In this document: positions 1-8,023 of the stretch, one piece after another
Position numbering within the stretch: the stretch's first letter is position 1
Layout: each line of letters opens with the position of its first letter
Assembly (NCBI GenBank): GCA_002726205.1
Contig: PBSL01000009.1
Span: 1-64,000 of the forward strand
Direction of reading: 5' to 3'
Source of the DNA: Planctomycetaceae bacterium
Lineage (GTDB): Bacteria; Planctomycetota; Planctomycetia; Planctomycetales; Planctomycetaceae
Length of the DNA: 64,000 nt
The notes under the pieces: model-generated
Told to the model about the DNA's origin: nothing
Database searches by the model: none
The model's input: the letters and a program-made list of their open reading frames with translations, nothing else
Program-made: the position numbers and the translations under genes

Positions 1-2
1 AG

Positions 3-1496
3 GCGATCGCACAGCTGGACCACCCGAACATCGTCCACGTCTATGAGTTCAACCAGCAGGACGACCTCTACTACATCGTGATGAGTTTCATTCAAGGCGA
101 GAGCCTCTCGCAGCGACTGGACTGGGAAGGGACGATCCCAGCCAAGGAGGCTCTCCGGATCACCGTCTCGCTCTGCGAGGCCCTCGCTCACGCCCACCGC
201 AAGGGAATCATTCACCGCGACATCAAGCCGTCCAACGTGCTGTTGAGCAGCGAGGGAGTGCAGAAGCTGGTGGACTTCGGGCTGGCCCGGATCGACTCTG
301 ACCAGGGCCAGCACACCCGTGCCGGGGCCACGCTGGGGACCATCGACTACATGTCTCCCGAACAACGCCGTGACGTGTCCGGTGTGGATCACCGTAGTGA
401 TCTCTGGAGCCTGGGCGCGACGTTCTACCAGATGCTGACTGGTGAACCACCGCACCCCGTTGAAATGGAGTCAATCCCGGAGTCAATTCACTCGACGATG
501 GCGAAAGTCCTGAAGAGGAAGCCAGACGATCGCTACCAGAGTGCCGAGGAATTCCGCGATGCCTTGAAGGTCGTCCTCGATTCGCTCGAGGATCCCCAAC
601 CGCCGACTGGGGGGGAACTGGCCAAGGGGCGATGCACCCAGTGCGGAGTCATCAATGACCTCTCGCGGAAATTCTGTGAGGAATGTGCCACGGCATTACG
701 GGTGTCCTGCCTCTCGTGTGAACAACAAATTCCCGTCTGGGATAAGGTCTGCGGCGAGTGCGGTGGGAGGCAACTGGAACTGCTGGCAGAACGCCGGTCC
801 GGGATGCAGCAACAGCGAGCAGAGGCCAAGTCTCTCAGGGCAGAACACGAGATGGAGACGTCCCGAGCGATTGCCGAGCAGATTGCGGACGAATCAGACG
901 ACCGATTGCAACAAGACCACGAGTGGGCAACCGGATTTCTTGAGTCGTTCGTCGAAGAGAGTGTGAAGTACTTCAAGCGCGGTGTCGCTCACCGCCAAAA
1001 CGGCGACTTTGAGGCGGCGATCAGCGACTTCACCGAAGCGATCCGGCTGAATCTTGAATACGCCCAGGCGTACTTCAACCGTGGCGTCACTCATGGCAAG
1101 AACGGCGACTTTGAGGCGGCGATCAGCGACTACACCGAAGCGATCCGGCTGAATCCTGACTACGCTGATAAGTACAGAAACCGATACGTCGATGCGTACA
1201 ACAACCGCGGCTTCGATCACAACCAAAATGGCGACTTTGAGGCGGCGATCAGCGACTACACCGAAGCGATCCGACTGAATCCTGGAGATGCCTTTACACA
1301 TCACGCCCGCGGCATCGCCCACTACAACAACGACGACGCAAGATCGGCCATCACCGATTTGACCGAAGCGATCCGGCGGAATCCTGAAGACGCTGTGGCG
1401 CACCACAATCGCCACATTGCCTATGACAGAATCGGGGACGTGGAACGGGCGAAAGCGGATCATGCCAGCGCCAGGCAACTGGGGTACAAGTCGTGA
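3..1496 (+). CDS. Ser/Thr protein kinase with zinc ribbons and TPRs (5' truncated)
   Basis: Cytosolic Hanks-type kinase whose N-terminal lobe lies outside the window; the frame is open from base 3. Counting from that codon, the catalytic loop HRDIKPSN is at about residues 71-78, the DFG at 91-93 and the SPEQ (APE-like) motif near 120, so the visible catalytic core is intact. After the kinase come two CxxC pairs repeated (about residues 211-256), a double zinc ribbon. A charged helical stretch follows, then four to five TPR units up to the C-terminus (about 325-497). No transmembrane segment is visible, unlike many bacterial PknB-type kinases. The TPR units share almost identical DNA, which points to recent duplication. 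Its stop codon overlaps the start of the ABC ATPase gene. The substrate is unknown. The glycine loop and the ATP-binding lysine cannot be checked. Confidence 0.92.
   Translation, partial: AIAQLDHPNIVHVYEFNQQDDLYYIVMSFIQGESLSQRLDWEGTIPAKEALRITVSLCEALAHAHRKGIIHRDIKPSNVLLSSEGVQKLVDFGLARIDSDQGQHTRAGATLGTIDYMSPEQRRDVSGVDHRSDLWSLGATFYQMLTGEPPHPVEMESIPESIHSTMAKVLKRKPDDRYQSAEEFRDALKVVLDSLEDPQPPTGGELAKGRCTQCGVINDLSRKFCEECATALRVSCLSCEQQIPVWDKVCGECGGRQLELLAERRSGMQQQRAEAKSLRAEHEMETSRAIAEQIADESDDRLQQDHEWATGFLESFVEESVKYFKRGVAHRQNGDFEAAISDFTEAIRLNLEYAQAYFNRGVTHGKNGDFEAAISDYTEAIRLNPDYADKYRNRYVDAYNNRGFDHNQNGDFEAAISDYTEAIRLNPGDAFTHHARGIAHYNNDDARSAITDLTEAIRRNPEDAVAHHNRHIAYDRIGDVERAKADHASARQLGYKS
1002..1283 (+). 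repeat. Near-identical DNA cores of three TPR units
   Basis: A core of about 54 bases beginning GGCGACTTTGAGGCGGCGAT recurs at about 1002, 1104 and 1230, with only a few substitutions. The first two copies are 102 bases apart, exactly one 34-residue TPR. The third is 126 bases on, which equals one TPR plus eight extra residues. The flanking parts of each unit are more divergent. Confidence 0.85.
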
Positions 1497-2314
1497 TCTC
1501 TCCCGGCGGATCTGCGAAGGATCTTGCATCGGGTAGACCATTGTCACGATCGACCAGCACGGCACTGGCCCTGGACCGGTCGACGGTGGCGTTTTCTCCC
1601 GACCAGCCGGTGCTGGCGGAGATGGACCTGGAGATTGCGACCGGGGAATTCGTTGCGCTGGTCGGCCCGTCGGGATGTGGCAAGTCGACGGTTCTGAGGC
1701 TGTTTGCCGGATTGCTTGAAGCCTCGGCCGGGGCGGTGGAGGTCGGACAGGAAGCGCGCCTGGCGCTGGTGTTCCAGGACCCCAACCTGTTGCCGTGGCG
1801 GGATGTGGAAGAGAACATCCGGCTGCCCCTGGAACTGCAGGGAGTTTCGTCCGACGAGATGGCCGAACGCGTCCGTGACAGCCTGGAGTTGATCGGGTTT
1901 GATCCGACCGATGCGCAGAAGCGGCCGCATGCCCTCTCGGGGGGCATGAGAATGCGGGTGTCGTTGGCGCGGGCACTGGTAACCCGGCCCGACGTGTTGC
2001 TGCTCGATGAACCTTTCGCGGCGCTCGACGACCTGCTCCGTGAACAGCTCAACGAGGACCTGCTGGAGATCCACGCCGCGCGGGGCATGACGACCGTGTT
2101 TGTCACCCACAACGTGTCAGAAGCCGTTTTCCTGGCCGATCGCGTTGTCGTGATGCCGCCCCGGGCCGGTGATGCCCTCGAACACGTTCCCGTGGGATTT
2201 GCCAGGCCGCGGGCGGCGTCGTTGCGTGCCGACGCCGGGTTTGCCCGGCTGGTGGGAGATGTCTCGACGCTGTTGCGGGACGCCGCCCCCGCACGATCGG
2301 CGGTGGCGACATGA
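1493..2314 (+). CDS. ABC importer ATP-binding protein (nitrate/sulfonate/thiamine-precursor family)
   Basis: ATPase subunit of an importer, acting on the cytoplasmic face with the permease encoded next. The 273 residues contain a Walker A (GPSGCGKST, about residues 59-67), a Q-loop in VFQDPNLLPW, the signature LSGGMRMRVSLARAL, a Walker B ending LLLDEPFAALDD and an H-loop in VTHN. The LLPW after the Q-loop is typical of the SsuB/TauB/ThiZ group. The GTG start lies within the kinase stop region (4-base overlap). Residues 1-28 are poorly conserved in type, so a later start is possible. The ATPase-permease-lipoprotein order and short overlaps indicate one operon, with expression possibly coupled to the kinase gene. 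Confidence 0.9.
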   Translation: MISPGGSAKDLASGRPLSRSTSTALALDRSTVAFSPDQPVLAEMDLEIATGEFVALVGPSGCGKSTVLRLFAGLLEASAGAVEVGQEARLALVFQDPNLLPWRDVEENIRLPLELQGVSSDEMAERVRDSLELIGFDPTDAQKRPHALSGGMRMRVSLARALVTRPDVLLLDEPFAALDDLLREQLNEDLLEIHAARGMTTVFVTHNVSEAVFLADRVVVMPPRAGDALEHVPVGFARPRAASLRADAGFARLVGDVSTLLRDAAPARSAVAT

Positions 2315-3105
2315 ACCATCCCCGTTGGACGACGATCGGGCCACCGGTGATCCTGCTGCTGGCCGTCCTGGCCACCTGGCAGTTTGCGGTACGCTGGTAT
2401 GACTGGCCGGTATTCCTGGTACCGGCACCGACCGATGTGATCAGAGCGGTTGTCGAGAGCGGGGACCGTTTGCTGGCCGCGACGGCCCGAACCGCTCTGG
2501 CGGCCGTCGCGGGACTTCTCGCCAGCCTGGGACTGGGGGTCGGCGTGGCGCTGGTGTTTTCGCAGTCGAGACTCGTGCGGGCGAGCTGTTACCCCTACGC
2601 GATCTTTCTGCAGACGGTGCCGATCATCGCCGTGGCACCGTTGATCATCAACTGGTGCGGGACGGGTTTCTCCAGTGTTGTGCTGGTAACGCTGATCATC
2701 AGCGTCTTTCCAATCATTGCCTCGACCACGTCCGGGCTACTGGGGGTCGAGCAGGATCTGCTCGATCTGTTTCGATTGTACCGTGCCGGTCGCTGGCAGA
2801 TGCTCTGGAACTTGAGACTGCCGCACGCGGTGCCTTCCCTGGTGACTGGTGCCCGTACCAGCAGCGGAATGGCCGTGATCGGCGCGATTGTCGGCGAGTT
2901 TTTCGTGGGGCACACGACCCGGCATTACGGCCTGGGCTATCTCGTCCTCAGCACGTCGCAGCACCTGAAGACCGATCACCTCTTCGCCGCCGTGATTGCC
3001 TCGGCCCTGCTCGGCATCGCACTTTTCGGTGCGGTGACGCTGATCGGTGCAACGGTGCTGGCCCGCTGGTATCATCTGCCCGAATCGAATGCGAGACCGG
3101 GGTAG
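2311..3105 (+). CDS. ABC importer permease (SsuC/ThiX-like)
   Basis: Integral membrane subunit of the importer, 264 residues with about six hydrophobic segments. The conserved coupling region of BPD-type permeases is visible as the stretch with Leu-Phe-Arg-Leu-Tyr-Arg-Ala followed by LRLPHAVPSLVTG (about residues 155-175), which docks on the ATPase. The start ATG overlaps the ATPase stop as ATGA, which suggests translational coupling. The family covers importers for nitrate, taurine, alkanesulfonates and pyrimidine precursors of thiamine; the permease alone does not reveal the substrate. Confidence 0.9.
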   Translation: MNHPRWTTIGPPVILLLAVLATWQFAVRWYDWPVFLVPAPTDVIRAVVESGDRLLAATARTALAAVAGLLASLGLGVGVALVFSQSRLVRASCYPYAIFLQTVPIIAVAPLIINWCGTGFSSVVLVTLIISVFPIIASTTSGLLGVEQDLLDLFRLYRAGRWQMLWNLRLPHAVPSLVTGARTSSGMAVIGAIVGEFFVGHTTRHYGLGYLVLSTSQHLKTDHLFAAVIASALLGIALFGAVTLIGATVLARWYHLPESNARPG

Positions 3106-3109
3106 CGTG

Positions 3110-4198
3110 ATGGCCGACCGAAAGATCCGTGTCTCGACCGTTTGTACAGAGCCCGTCGTGCCGCTGTTGCTGTCATTGTTGCTGGCCTGGTTTGGCACCG
3201 GTTGCTCCGACGACACCACGACCACGCCGGACGCGGCCGGGAAGGCGGACGGGGAGGCCACGGAGGTGATTCGGCCACCAACGGCGGTGGCACTGCAGTT
3301 GAACTGGTTTCCCGAGGCCGAGCATGGCGGGTTTTTCGCCGCCGAGGAACACGGGCTGTTTGACGAGGTCGGGCTGGATGTCGAGATCCGGCCAGGTGGC
3401 CCGGGGACCCAGGTTGTAGCACAGGTGGCCACCGGCCGGATTCAGTTCGGAGTGACCAATGCCGACCGCGTGCTGGTCGGCCAGGCGGCCGGGGCGAAGA
3501 CGGTGGCGGTGATGGCGGCCATGCAGGTCAGTCCACGGTGCGTCCTGGTCCACGAGAATTCGGGGATCGAGTCGCTGAAGAACCTGGGCCGGGTCGGGAC
3601 CCTGGCGATCAGCAGCACGGCCACCTGGTCGCTGTTCCTGCAGAAGCAGGTCGATCTCGAGGGTGTTCAGCTCGTGCCCTACGCAGGCAACGTCTCGCAG
3701 TTTCTCCTTCAGGACGACTTCGCCCAGCAAGGTTACTCGATCAGCGAACCGTTCGTGGCTCGTGCGAAAGGCGGTCGTCCGCGGGTGCTGATGGTTTCGG
3801 ACCTGGGTTTCAACCCGTACACGAGCGTGTTGATCACGCGACCGGAACTGGTCAGGGAACAACCGGAGCTGGTGCGGCGAATGGTCGTCGCCTCGGTTCG
3901 CGGCTGGCAGGAGTACCTCGACGACCCGAAACGCGGCAACCAGGTCATTCATCGAAGAAACGAGGAAATGGGATTGCCGATCCTGGCCTTCGGGGCCCGT
4001 GAACTGAAACGATTGTGTGTGACCGACGAGGTGTCCCGGGAACGGCTGGGATGGATGACGGCCGAGCGTTGGCAGCAGCTGGCGGCCCAGTTGGTCGAGA
4101 CCGGGGCGATCGAGGCCGACAATCTGGAGGTTGGCCGGGCATTCACCAATGGGTTTCTGCCGGGCAAGCCGACCCGTGGCGATGCCGACGGGGGTTGA
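3110..4198 (+). CDS. ABC importer substrate-binding lipoprotein (NMT1/THI5-like)
   Basis: Extracytoplasmic binding protein of the importer. The N-terminus carries a hydrophobic signal ending in a lipobox-like FGTGC, so it is probably lipid-anchored. The mature part starts with LQLNWFPEAEHGGFFAAEEH, the classic NMT1/THI5 opening in which a ligand-binding region follows Asn-Trp-Phe-Pro. This resembles ThiY-type proteins that bind thiamine pyrimidine precursors, so a pyrimidine ligand is a reasonable inference but is not shown. No thiamine riboswitch was seen upstream. The ATG at 3110 was chosen, four bases after the permease stop; the GTG at 3107 is an alternative. Confidence 0.85.
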   Translation: MADRKIRVSTVCTEPVVPLLLSLLLAWFGTGCSDDTTTTPDAAGKADGEATEVIRPPTAVALQLNWFPEAEHGGFFAAEEHGLFDEVGLDVEIRPGGPGTQVVAQVATGRIQFGVTNADRVLVGQAAGAKTVAVMAAMQVSPRCVLVHENSGIESLKNLGRVGTLAISSTATWSLFLQKQVDLEGVQLVPYAGNVSQFLLQDDFAQQGYSISEPFVARAKGGRPRVLMVSDLGFNPYTSVLITRPELVREQPELVRRMVVASVRGWQEYLDDPKRGNQVIHRRNEEMGLPILAFGARELKRLCVTDEVSRERLGWMTAERWQQLAAQLVETGAIEADNLEVGRAFTNGFLPGKPTRGDADGG

Positions 4199-4279
4199 AG
4201 ACCTGCCGGGTTTCCGTCTTGTCAATTCCCGTCAACGCCGGGAGAATAACGGGGGATGGGCCGCGGGATTGGATGCAGC

Positions 4280-4729
4280 ATGTCAGGCACCATGAAGAAC
4301 GGTTCGCCGAGGGAGTCGAAAAACGGGTCTCCGGCCAGTTCCAGCGTTTCTCCGGACTTCTGGAACGAGCACGATCGAGAAGCGGTCAGCGGCCTGGTGG
4401 CGATGGTTCGTCGGGTCGAGCAGCACGCCTTCGAGATTGGTGACCGCGGCCTGATCGCCGACGCCCACAGCCTGCTGAGCGGACTGGTCCAGCTCTACGA
4501 CCTGCTGCGGGCCTTTCGCAACAGTCCCGACGGGCGGATCAAGGGTCCCCAGGGCGTTGCCAAGAAGCTGGGACTGACCCGCAACGGGGTCTATTGTCGC
4601 CTGGAGATGGTGGGCCTGGATCCGGAAGACCTGCGGGATCCATCGGCGGAGGTGATGGAGTTGCTCTCGCGGAGCCGCATCCTCGGGCCGCTCGCCAACC
4701 GCCTGCAGGACACCGCCGGCTTGATCTAG
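4280..4729 (+). CDS. Small Fis-type helix-turn-helix protein
   Basis: A 149-residue cytosolic protein. The middle is helical (about residues 30-80). It is followed by a likely DNA-binding helix-turn-helix in the region GPQGVAKKLGLTRNGVYCRL (about 90-109), of the Fis/NtrC C-terminal type. No receiver or AAA+ domain is present, so it is a stand-alone DNA-binding or adaptor protein. The ATG at 4280 was preferred over an in-frame ATG at 4256 because the extra eight residues are low in coding character. It ends in a CTAG shared with the stop codon of the convergent symporter gene, so no terminator fits between them. The target is unknown. Confidence 0.65.
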   Translation: MSGTMKNGSPRESKNGSPASSSVSPDFWNEHDREAVSGLVAMVRRVEQHAFEIGDRGLIADAHSLLSGLVQLYDLLRAFRNSPDGRIKGPQGVAKKLGLTRNGVYCRLEMVGLDPEDLRDPSAEVMELLSRSRILGPLANRLQDTAGLI

Positions 4730-6309
4730 CTGCCCGGGGTCGGTTTTTCGGGAAGCGTCATTTCCCCGCTGTCTTGCCGTCGCGTCCAGATGGTCACGCC
4801 ATCCAGCGAGTCGTCGTCACGGGGGCTGCCCAGCAGCCAGCCAAGAGCGAAGAGCAGCGGGTTGGCCACGACGCCGACCCAGAACGTGTCCTCGACGAGT
4901 TCGTGCAGAGCGGGGAACCAGCCGGCAGCCGTCTCGGTGGCCAGGCCGACCCAGGCGGTTACGGTCACGACGGTGACCGTGGTGGCGATGGCCGCCGACC
5001 GGCTGGTCGCCCGGCGCGTCAGCAACCCGAGCAGGAACAGCCCGAGAATGCCGCCGCCGAGGATGCTCAACAATTTTGTCTGCAGATCCTCGACGCCCTC
5101 GGCCGTCCGCGACGCGTGGATCACCAGGCCGCTGGCGATCATCACGACGCCGACGGCGAGGCTGAGAGCCTTGCCGATCTTGCCGTAGTGACGGTTGGTT
5201 TCCCGTGGTCGCCAGAGACGGCGATAGAAGTCGTTGGTAATCGTGGCGGCGATCGCGTTGATGCTGCTGTCGAGTGTCGACATCGCCGCGGCGATCAGGC
5301 CGATGATCACAAACCCGGCCACGCCGGCGGGGACCTGGGTCATGATGAAATGCGGAAAGATCTGTTCATCGGTCAGCGTGGTGATGGCCGGATCGGCCTG
5401 GAAGCGGTAGAAGGCCCACAGTGCGGTGCCGACGAGCAGAAAATAGCCCCAGACGGGTACCGTCAGCAGACCACCGATCCACAGTGCCCGGCGAGCCTGG
5501 CGGTCGCTGCCGGCGGCAAAATACCTCTGTACGGTGGTCTGGTCGGTGCCGAGGATCTGAAGGAAGACGATGATCTTGGTCAGCATCGTCGCTCCCAGCG
5601 TGTGACGACTGGCGTCTCCCGGCCATGCGCCAACCGTCAGCTTGTCGTGTTCACGCGCCACGTCAATCAATCCGCCGAACCCACCGGGGATGCCCGCCAG
5701 CAGTATGGGCAGACAGATCAGTCCACCGCCGATCAGGGCAATGCCCTGCACAACGTCGGTCCAGATCACCGCTCTGAGTCCGCCCAGCACGGTATAACCG
5801 GCGACGACGACACCAAACACGATCATCACGACGTCGAGCACCCATTCTTCCCGCCGACCGATCATCAACTGGATCGACTCGGAGGCGACATAGAGAATCA
5901 GGCCCATGCGGGCGAGGTGAAATCCGATGAAGGCCCCCCCCGCGTAGAGCCGGGCCCACAGCCCGAAGCGACGTTCGAGGTACTCGTAGGCCGATTGCAG
6001 GCCGCCGGCCCGGTAGAACGGGATGAAGAGCATCCAGGCAACCGGAACCGCCAGCAGGTAGGTGGCGTTGGCCGGAAAGTGTCGCCAGTTGGTCTGGTAA
6101 GCGGCCGCCGGCAGGGCCAGGAACGTCATCGAACTGACGATCGTGGCCATCAGCGAAAAACCGACCGCCCAGCCAGGCAGTGAGCGGTCGGCAAGAAAGT
6201 ACCCGTCGGCGGTGCGACTCTTGCGGGAACAAAGGGCACCGATCCCGGCAATCAGGGCCATCCCCAAACCGATCACGACAATGTCGGCGGTGCGGAGTGT
6301 TGCGGCCAC
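4726..6309 (-). CDS. Sodium:solute symporter (SSS/SLC5 family)
   Basis: Secondary transporter of 527 residues with 12 or more hydrophobic segments. Family hallmarks are the N-terminal motif with Lys-Ser/Arg-Thr-Ala-Asp-Gly-Tyr-Phe-Leu-Ala (about 30-40), the stretch GYTVLGGLRAVIWTDVVQG in the middle and the helix containing LDSSINAIAATITNDFYRR. The last corresponds to the region where SSS proteins coordinate sodium through Ser/Thr. The substrate could be a sugar, sialic acid, proline, pantothenate or another solute; sequence reading alone does not decide. The gene stands alone, convergent with the HTH gene and upstream of the FKBP gene on the same strand. Confidence 0.9.
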   Translation of the reverse strand: MAATLRTADIVVIGLGMALIAGIGALCSRKSRTADGYFLADRSLPGWAVGFSLMATIVSSMTFLALPAAAYQTNWRHFPANATYLLAVPVAWMLFIPFYRAGGLQSAYEYLERRFGLWARLYAGGAFIGFHLARMGLILYVASESIQLMIGRREEWVLDVVMIVFGVVVAGYTVLGGLRAVIWTDVVQGIALIGGGLICLPILLAGIPGGFGGLIDVAREHDKLTVGAWPGDASRHTLGATMLTKIIVFLQILGTDQTTVQRYFAAGSDRQARRALWIGGLLTVPVWGYFLLVGTALWAFYRFQADPAITTLTDEQIFPHFIMTQVPAGVAGFVIIGLIAAAMSTLDSSINAIAATITNDFYRRLWRPRETNRHYGKIGKALSLAVGVVMIASGLVIHASRTAEGVEDLQTKLLSILGGGILGLFLLGLLTRRATSRSAAIATTVTVVTVTAWVGLATETAAGWFPALHELVEDTFWVGVVANPLLFALGWLLGSPRDDDSLDGVTIWTRRQDSGEMTLPEKPTPGS

Positions 6310-6378
6310 GGGTCGGGTGATCCACGGGCTGGGCCGATGGACTTCGTCGGGAGGCTGATTGTCCTGAAAGTCCCTGGG

Positions 6379-7179
6379 CTACTTCTTCTTTTTACCTTTG
6401 CCCTTGCCGGACTTGTCCTTCTCGATGCCCAGCAGGATCACCTCGAAGATCAATGTCGAGTTGGGACCGATATCCGCCCCGGCACCCCGTTCCCCGTACC
6501 CGAGGCTCGCGGGGATGAACAACCGGTAGCTTGACCCGACTTTCATCAGTTGCAGGGCCTCGGTCCAACCCTTGATCACCCGGTTGGCGGCAAAGCTGAC
6601 CGGCTTGTCGGTCAGATTCGGCGACTTGCCCTTGTAGGACGCGTCGAAGACGGTGCCGTCGATCAACGAACCGCGATAGTGCACTTTCACCGTGTCGGTC
6701 GCCTTCGGGCTGGGACCGCTGCCGGCTTTCAGGACCAGGTACTGCAGTCCGCTCTTGGTCGTCTTGACACCTTTTTTCTTGGCGTTGGCGGCGAGAAATG
6801 CCACACCGGCCTTGGCGTTCTTGTTGGCGGCCGCCTTGCTCTTGGCGGCCTGCTGTGCCTGCATCTCGCGCTGGAATGCGGTCAACGCCGCCTGGATTTG
6901 CTGATCGCTGAGAGCGGGTTTCTTGCCGGCGAGCGTTTCGGCGATTCCCTGGGCCAGCAGCTTCGGATCGACATCCAGGCCCTGCCGCTTCAATGCCTGC
7001 CCGATTTGCAGCCCGATGGCGTAGCTGGCCTTGTCACGGATGGTTTTCAACCCGCCGGCCGCGGCCTTGGCAGCGGGTTTTTTCGCCTTTGCGTCCTGGG
7101 CACCTGCTTGAGGAGCCGGGATCGCCAGGCTCGTGAGGAGTGCGAGTCCAAGTGTCAGGGTCAGTCGAGAATACGGCAT
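6379..7179 (-). CDS. Exported FKBP-type peptidyl-prolyl cis-trans isomerase (Mip-like)
   Basis: Folding helper acting outside the cytoplasmic membrane. It has a signal peptide (hydrophobic core about residues 6-20, Ala-Gln-Ala-Gly-Ala cleavage area). An alpha-helical Mip-type dimerisation region follows (about 35-130, starting near SYAIGLQIGQALKRQG), then the FKBP domain with VHYRGSLIDGTVFDAS, VIKGWTEALQLMKVG and LGYGERG. The family isomerises X-Pro bonds; the aromatic and Asp positions of the FKBP pocket appear to be present. The tail is lysine-rich (GKGKGKKKK). The ATG at 7179 was chosen because it gives the signal peptide a normal N-terminus; an upstream in-frame ATG at 7239 only adds an unlikely leader. 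Confidence 0.9.
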   Translation of the reverse strand: MPYSRLTLTLGLALLTSLAIPAPQAGAQDAKAKKPAAKAAAGGLKTIRDKASYAIGLQIGQALKRQGLDVDPKLLAQGIAETLAGKKPALSDQQIQAALTAFQREMQAQQAAKSKAAANKNAKAGVAFLAANAKKKGVKTTKSGLQYLVLKAGSGPSPKATDTVKVHYRGSLIDGTVFDASYKGKSPNLTDKPVSFAANRVIKGWTEALQLMKVGSSYRLFIPASLGYGERGAGADIGPNSTLIFEVILLGIEKDKSGKGKGKKKK

Positions 7180-7297
7180 GCCTGTCGTCTCCGACCGGGT
7201 CAAGAGGAGAAACCGCGTCGGACCCGGTACTGCCGACAAAGGTTCAGTTCACAGCCCAAGCGATGACCGGTGAGCCAGAAGGTTCAAACAACGGCAT

Positions 7298-8023
7298 CTA
7301 CCCTACCGCGTCGAAACGGCCACGACCAGTCCGGGCATCATGCCACCACAGGGCTGTAAAGATCGGCACCAGCAGCAACGCCGCCCACTGGTACCCGGTC
7401 CATCCCCCCCACAAGCGAACCTCCGGTCTCAGGAACTCGGTAGCGAATCGGAAGACGAAGTACAGCAGGAGGTAGAGCTTGATGAGTTGTCCACGAAGCA
7501 GTCCGTCGCGGCGCATCACGGCCAGCGCCACTCCGCACGCCAGGTGAAACGCCGTTTCGTACAACTGCGTCGGATGCCGCGACACCCCGTCGCCAAAGTC
7601 GATTCCCCAGGGGGCCGAGGTGGCGATCCCGTGACAACAGCCGTTGGTGAAACAGGCCAGCCGGCCGATCGCGACAGCCACCGGCACCGAGACGGCAAAG
7701 CTGTCCCCGGTGCTGACGCGGACACCCGACCACCACTTCGCCAGTTCAACTCCCACGTACCCGCCCACCAGCCCGAGCATGATCGTCTTGCCGTCGGCCA
7801 GCAGGGCGCGACCGCTAAGCAGTGCCGCCCAGTCGCCGTCGACAACATACACCAGCACGAATGGCAGCTTCGCCGCCAGGAATCCTCCACTGAAAGCCCC
7901 CAGGCCCACCATCACTCGCTGGTGGAACGACAACCCGAGCCGGGCCTGGCTGTCCCGGGACAACCAGGCGGCCACGGCCACCGCGGCCAGCATGATGGCC
8001 GCGTAGGTGAATCGACCACTCAT
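7298..8023 (-). CDS. Lgt-like integral membrane protein (prolipoprotein diacylglyceryl transferase family)
   Basis: A 241-residue membrane protein with about six to seven hydrophobic segments. Two Lgt hallmarks are clear: GRLACFTNGCCHG (residues 120-132) and RHPTQLYE (149-156), followed by the FRFATEFLRP segment typical of the C-terminal part. True Lgt enzymes move a diacylglyceryl group from phosphatidylglycerol to lipobox cysteines. Here the region where E. coli Lgt has its His-Gly-Gly motif reads TIMLGLVGG, without a histidine, so the reaction may differ. The start was set at 8023 because ATG overlaps the radical SAM stop as ATGA; an upstream frame extension has no signal features. The tight coupling suggests joint action on lipids. 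It could also be a second, divergent Lgt. Confidence 0.85.
   Translation of the reverse strand: MSGRFTYAAIMLAAVAVAAWLSRDSQARLGLSFHQRVMVGLGAFSGGFLAAKLPFVLVYVVDGDWAALLSGRALLADGKTIMLGLVGGYVGVELAKWWSGVRVSTGDSFAVSVPVAVAIGRLACFTNGCCHGIATSAPWGIDFGDGVSRHPTQLYETAFHLACGVALAVMRRDGLLRGQLIKLYLLLYFVFRFATEFLRPEVRLWGGWTGYQWAALLLVPIFTALWWHDARTGRGRFDAVG

Noticed and set aside
3050-3110. A thiamine riboswitch for the THI5-type importer
   Set aside because: The region upstream of the three importer genes is coding and lacks the conserved TPP aptamer motifs (CTGAGA, ACCTGATCTGG).
4594-6183. A 529-codon plus-strand frame opposite the symporter
   Set aside because: Very rich in Gly/Asp/Gln/His without hydrophobic core; the minus strand has well-known symporter motifs.
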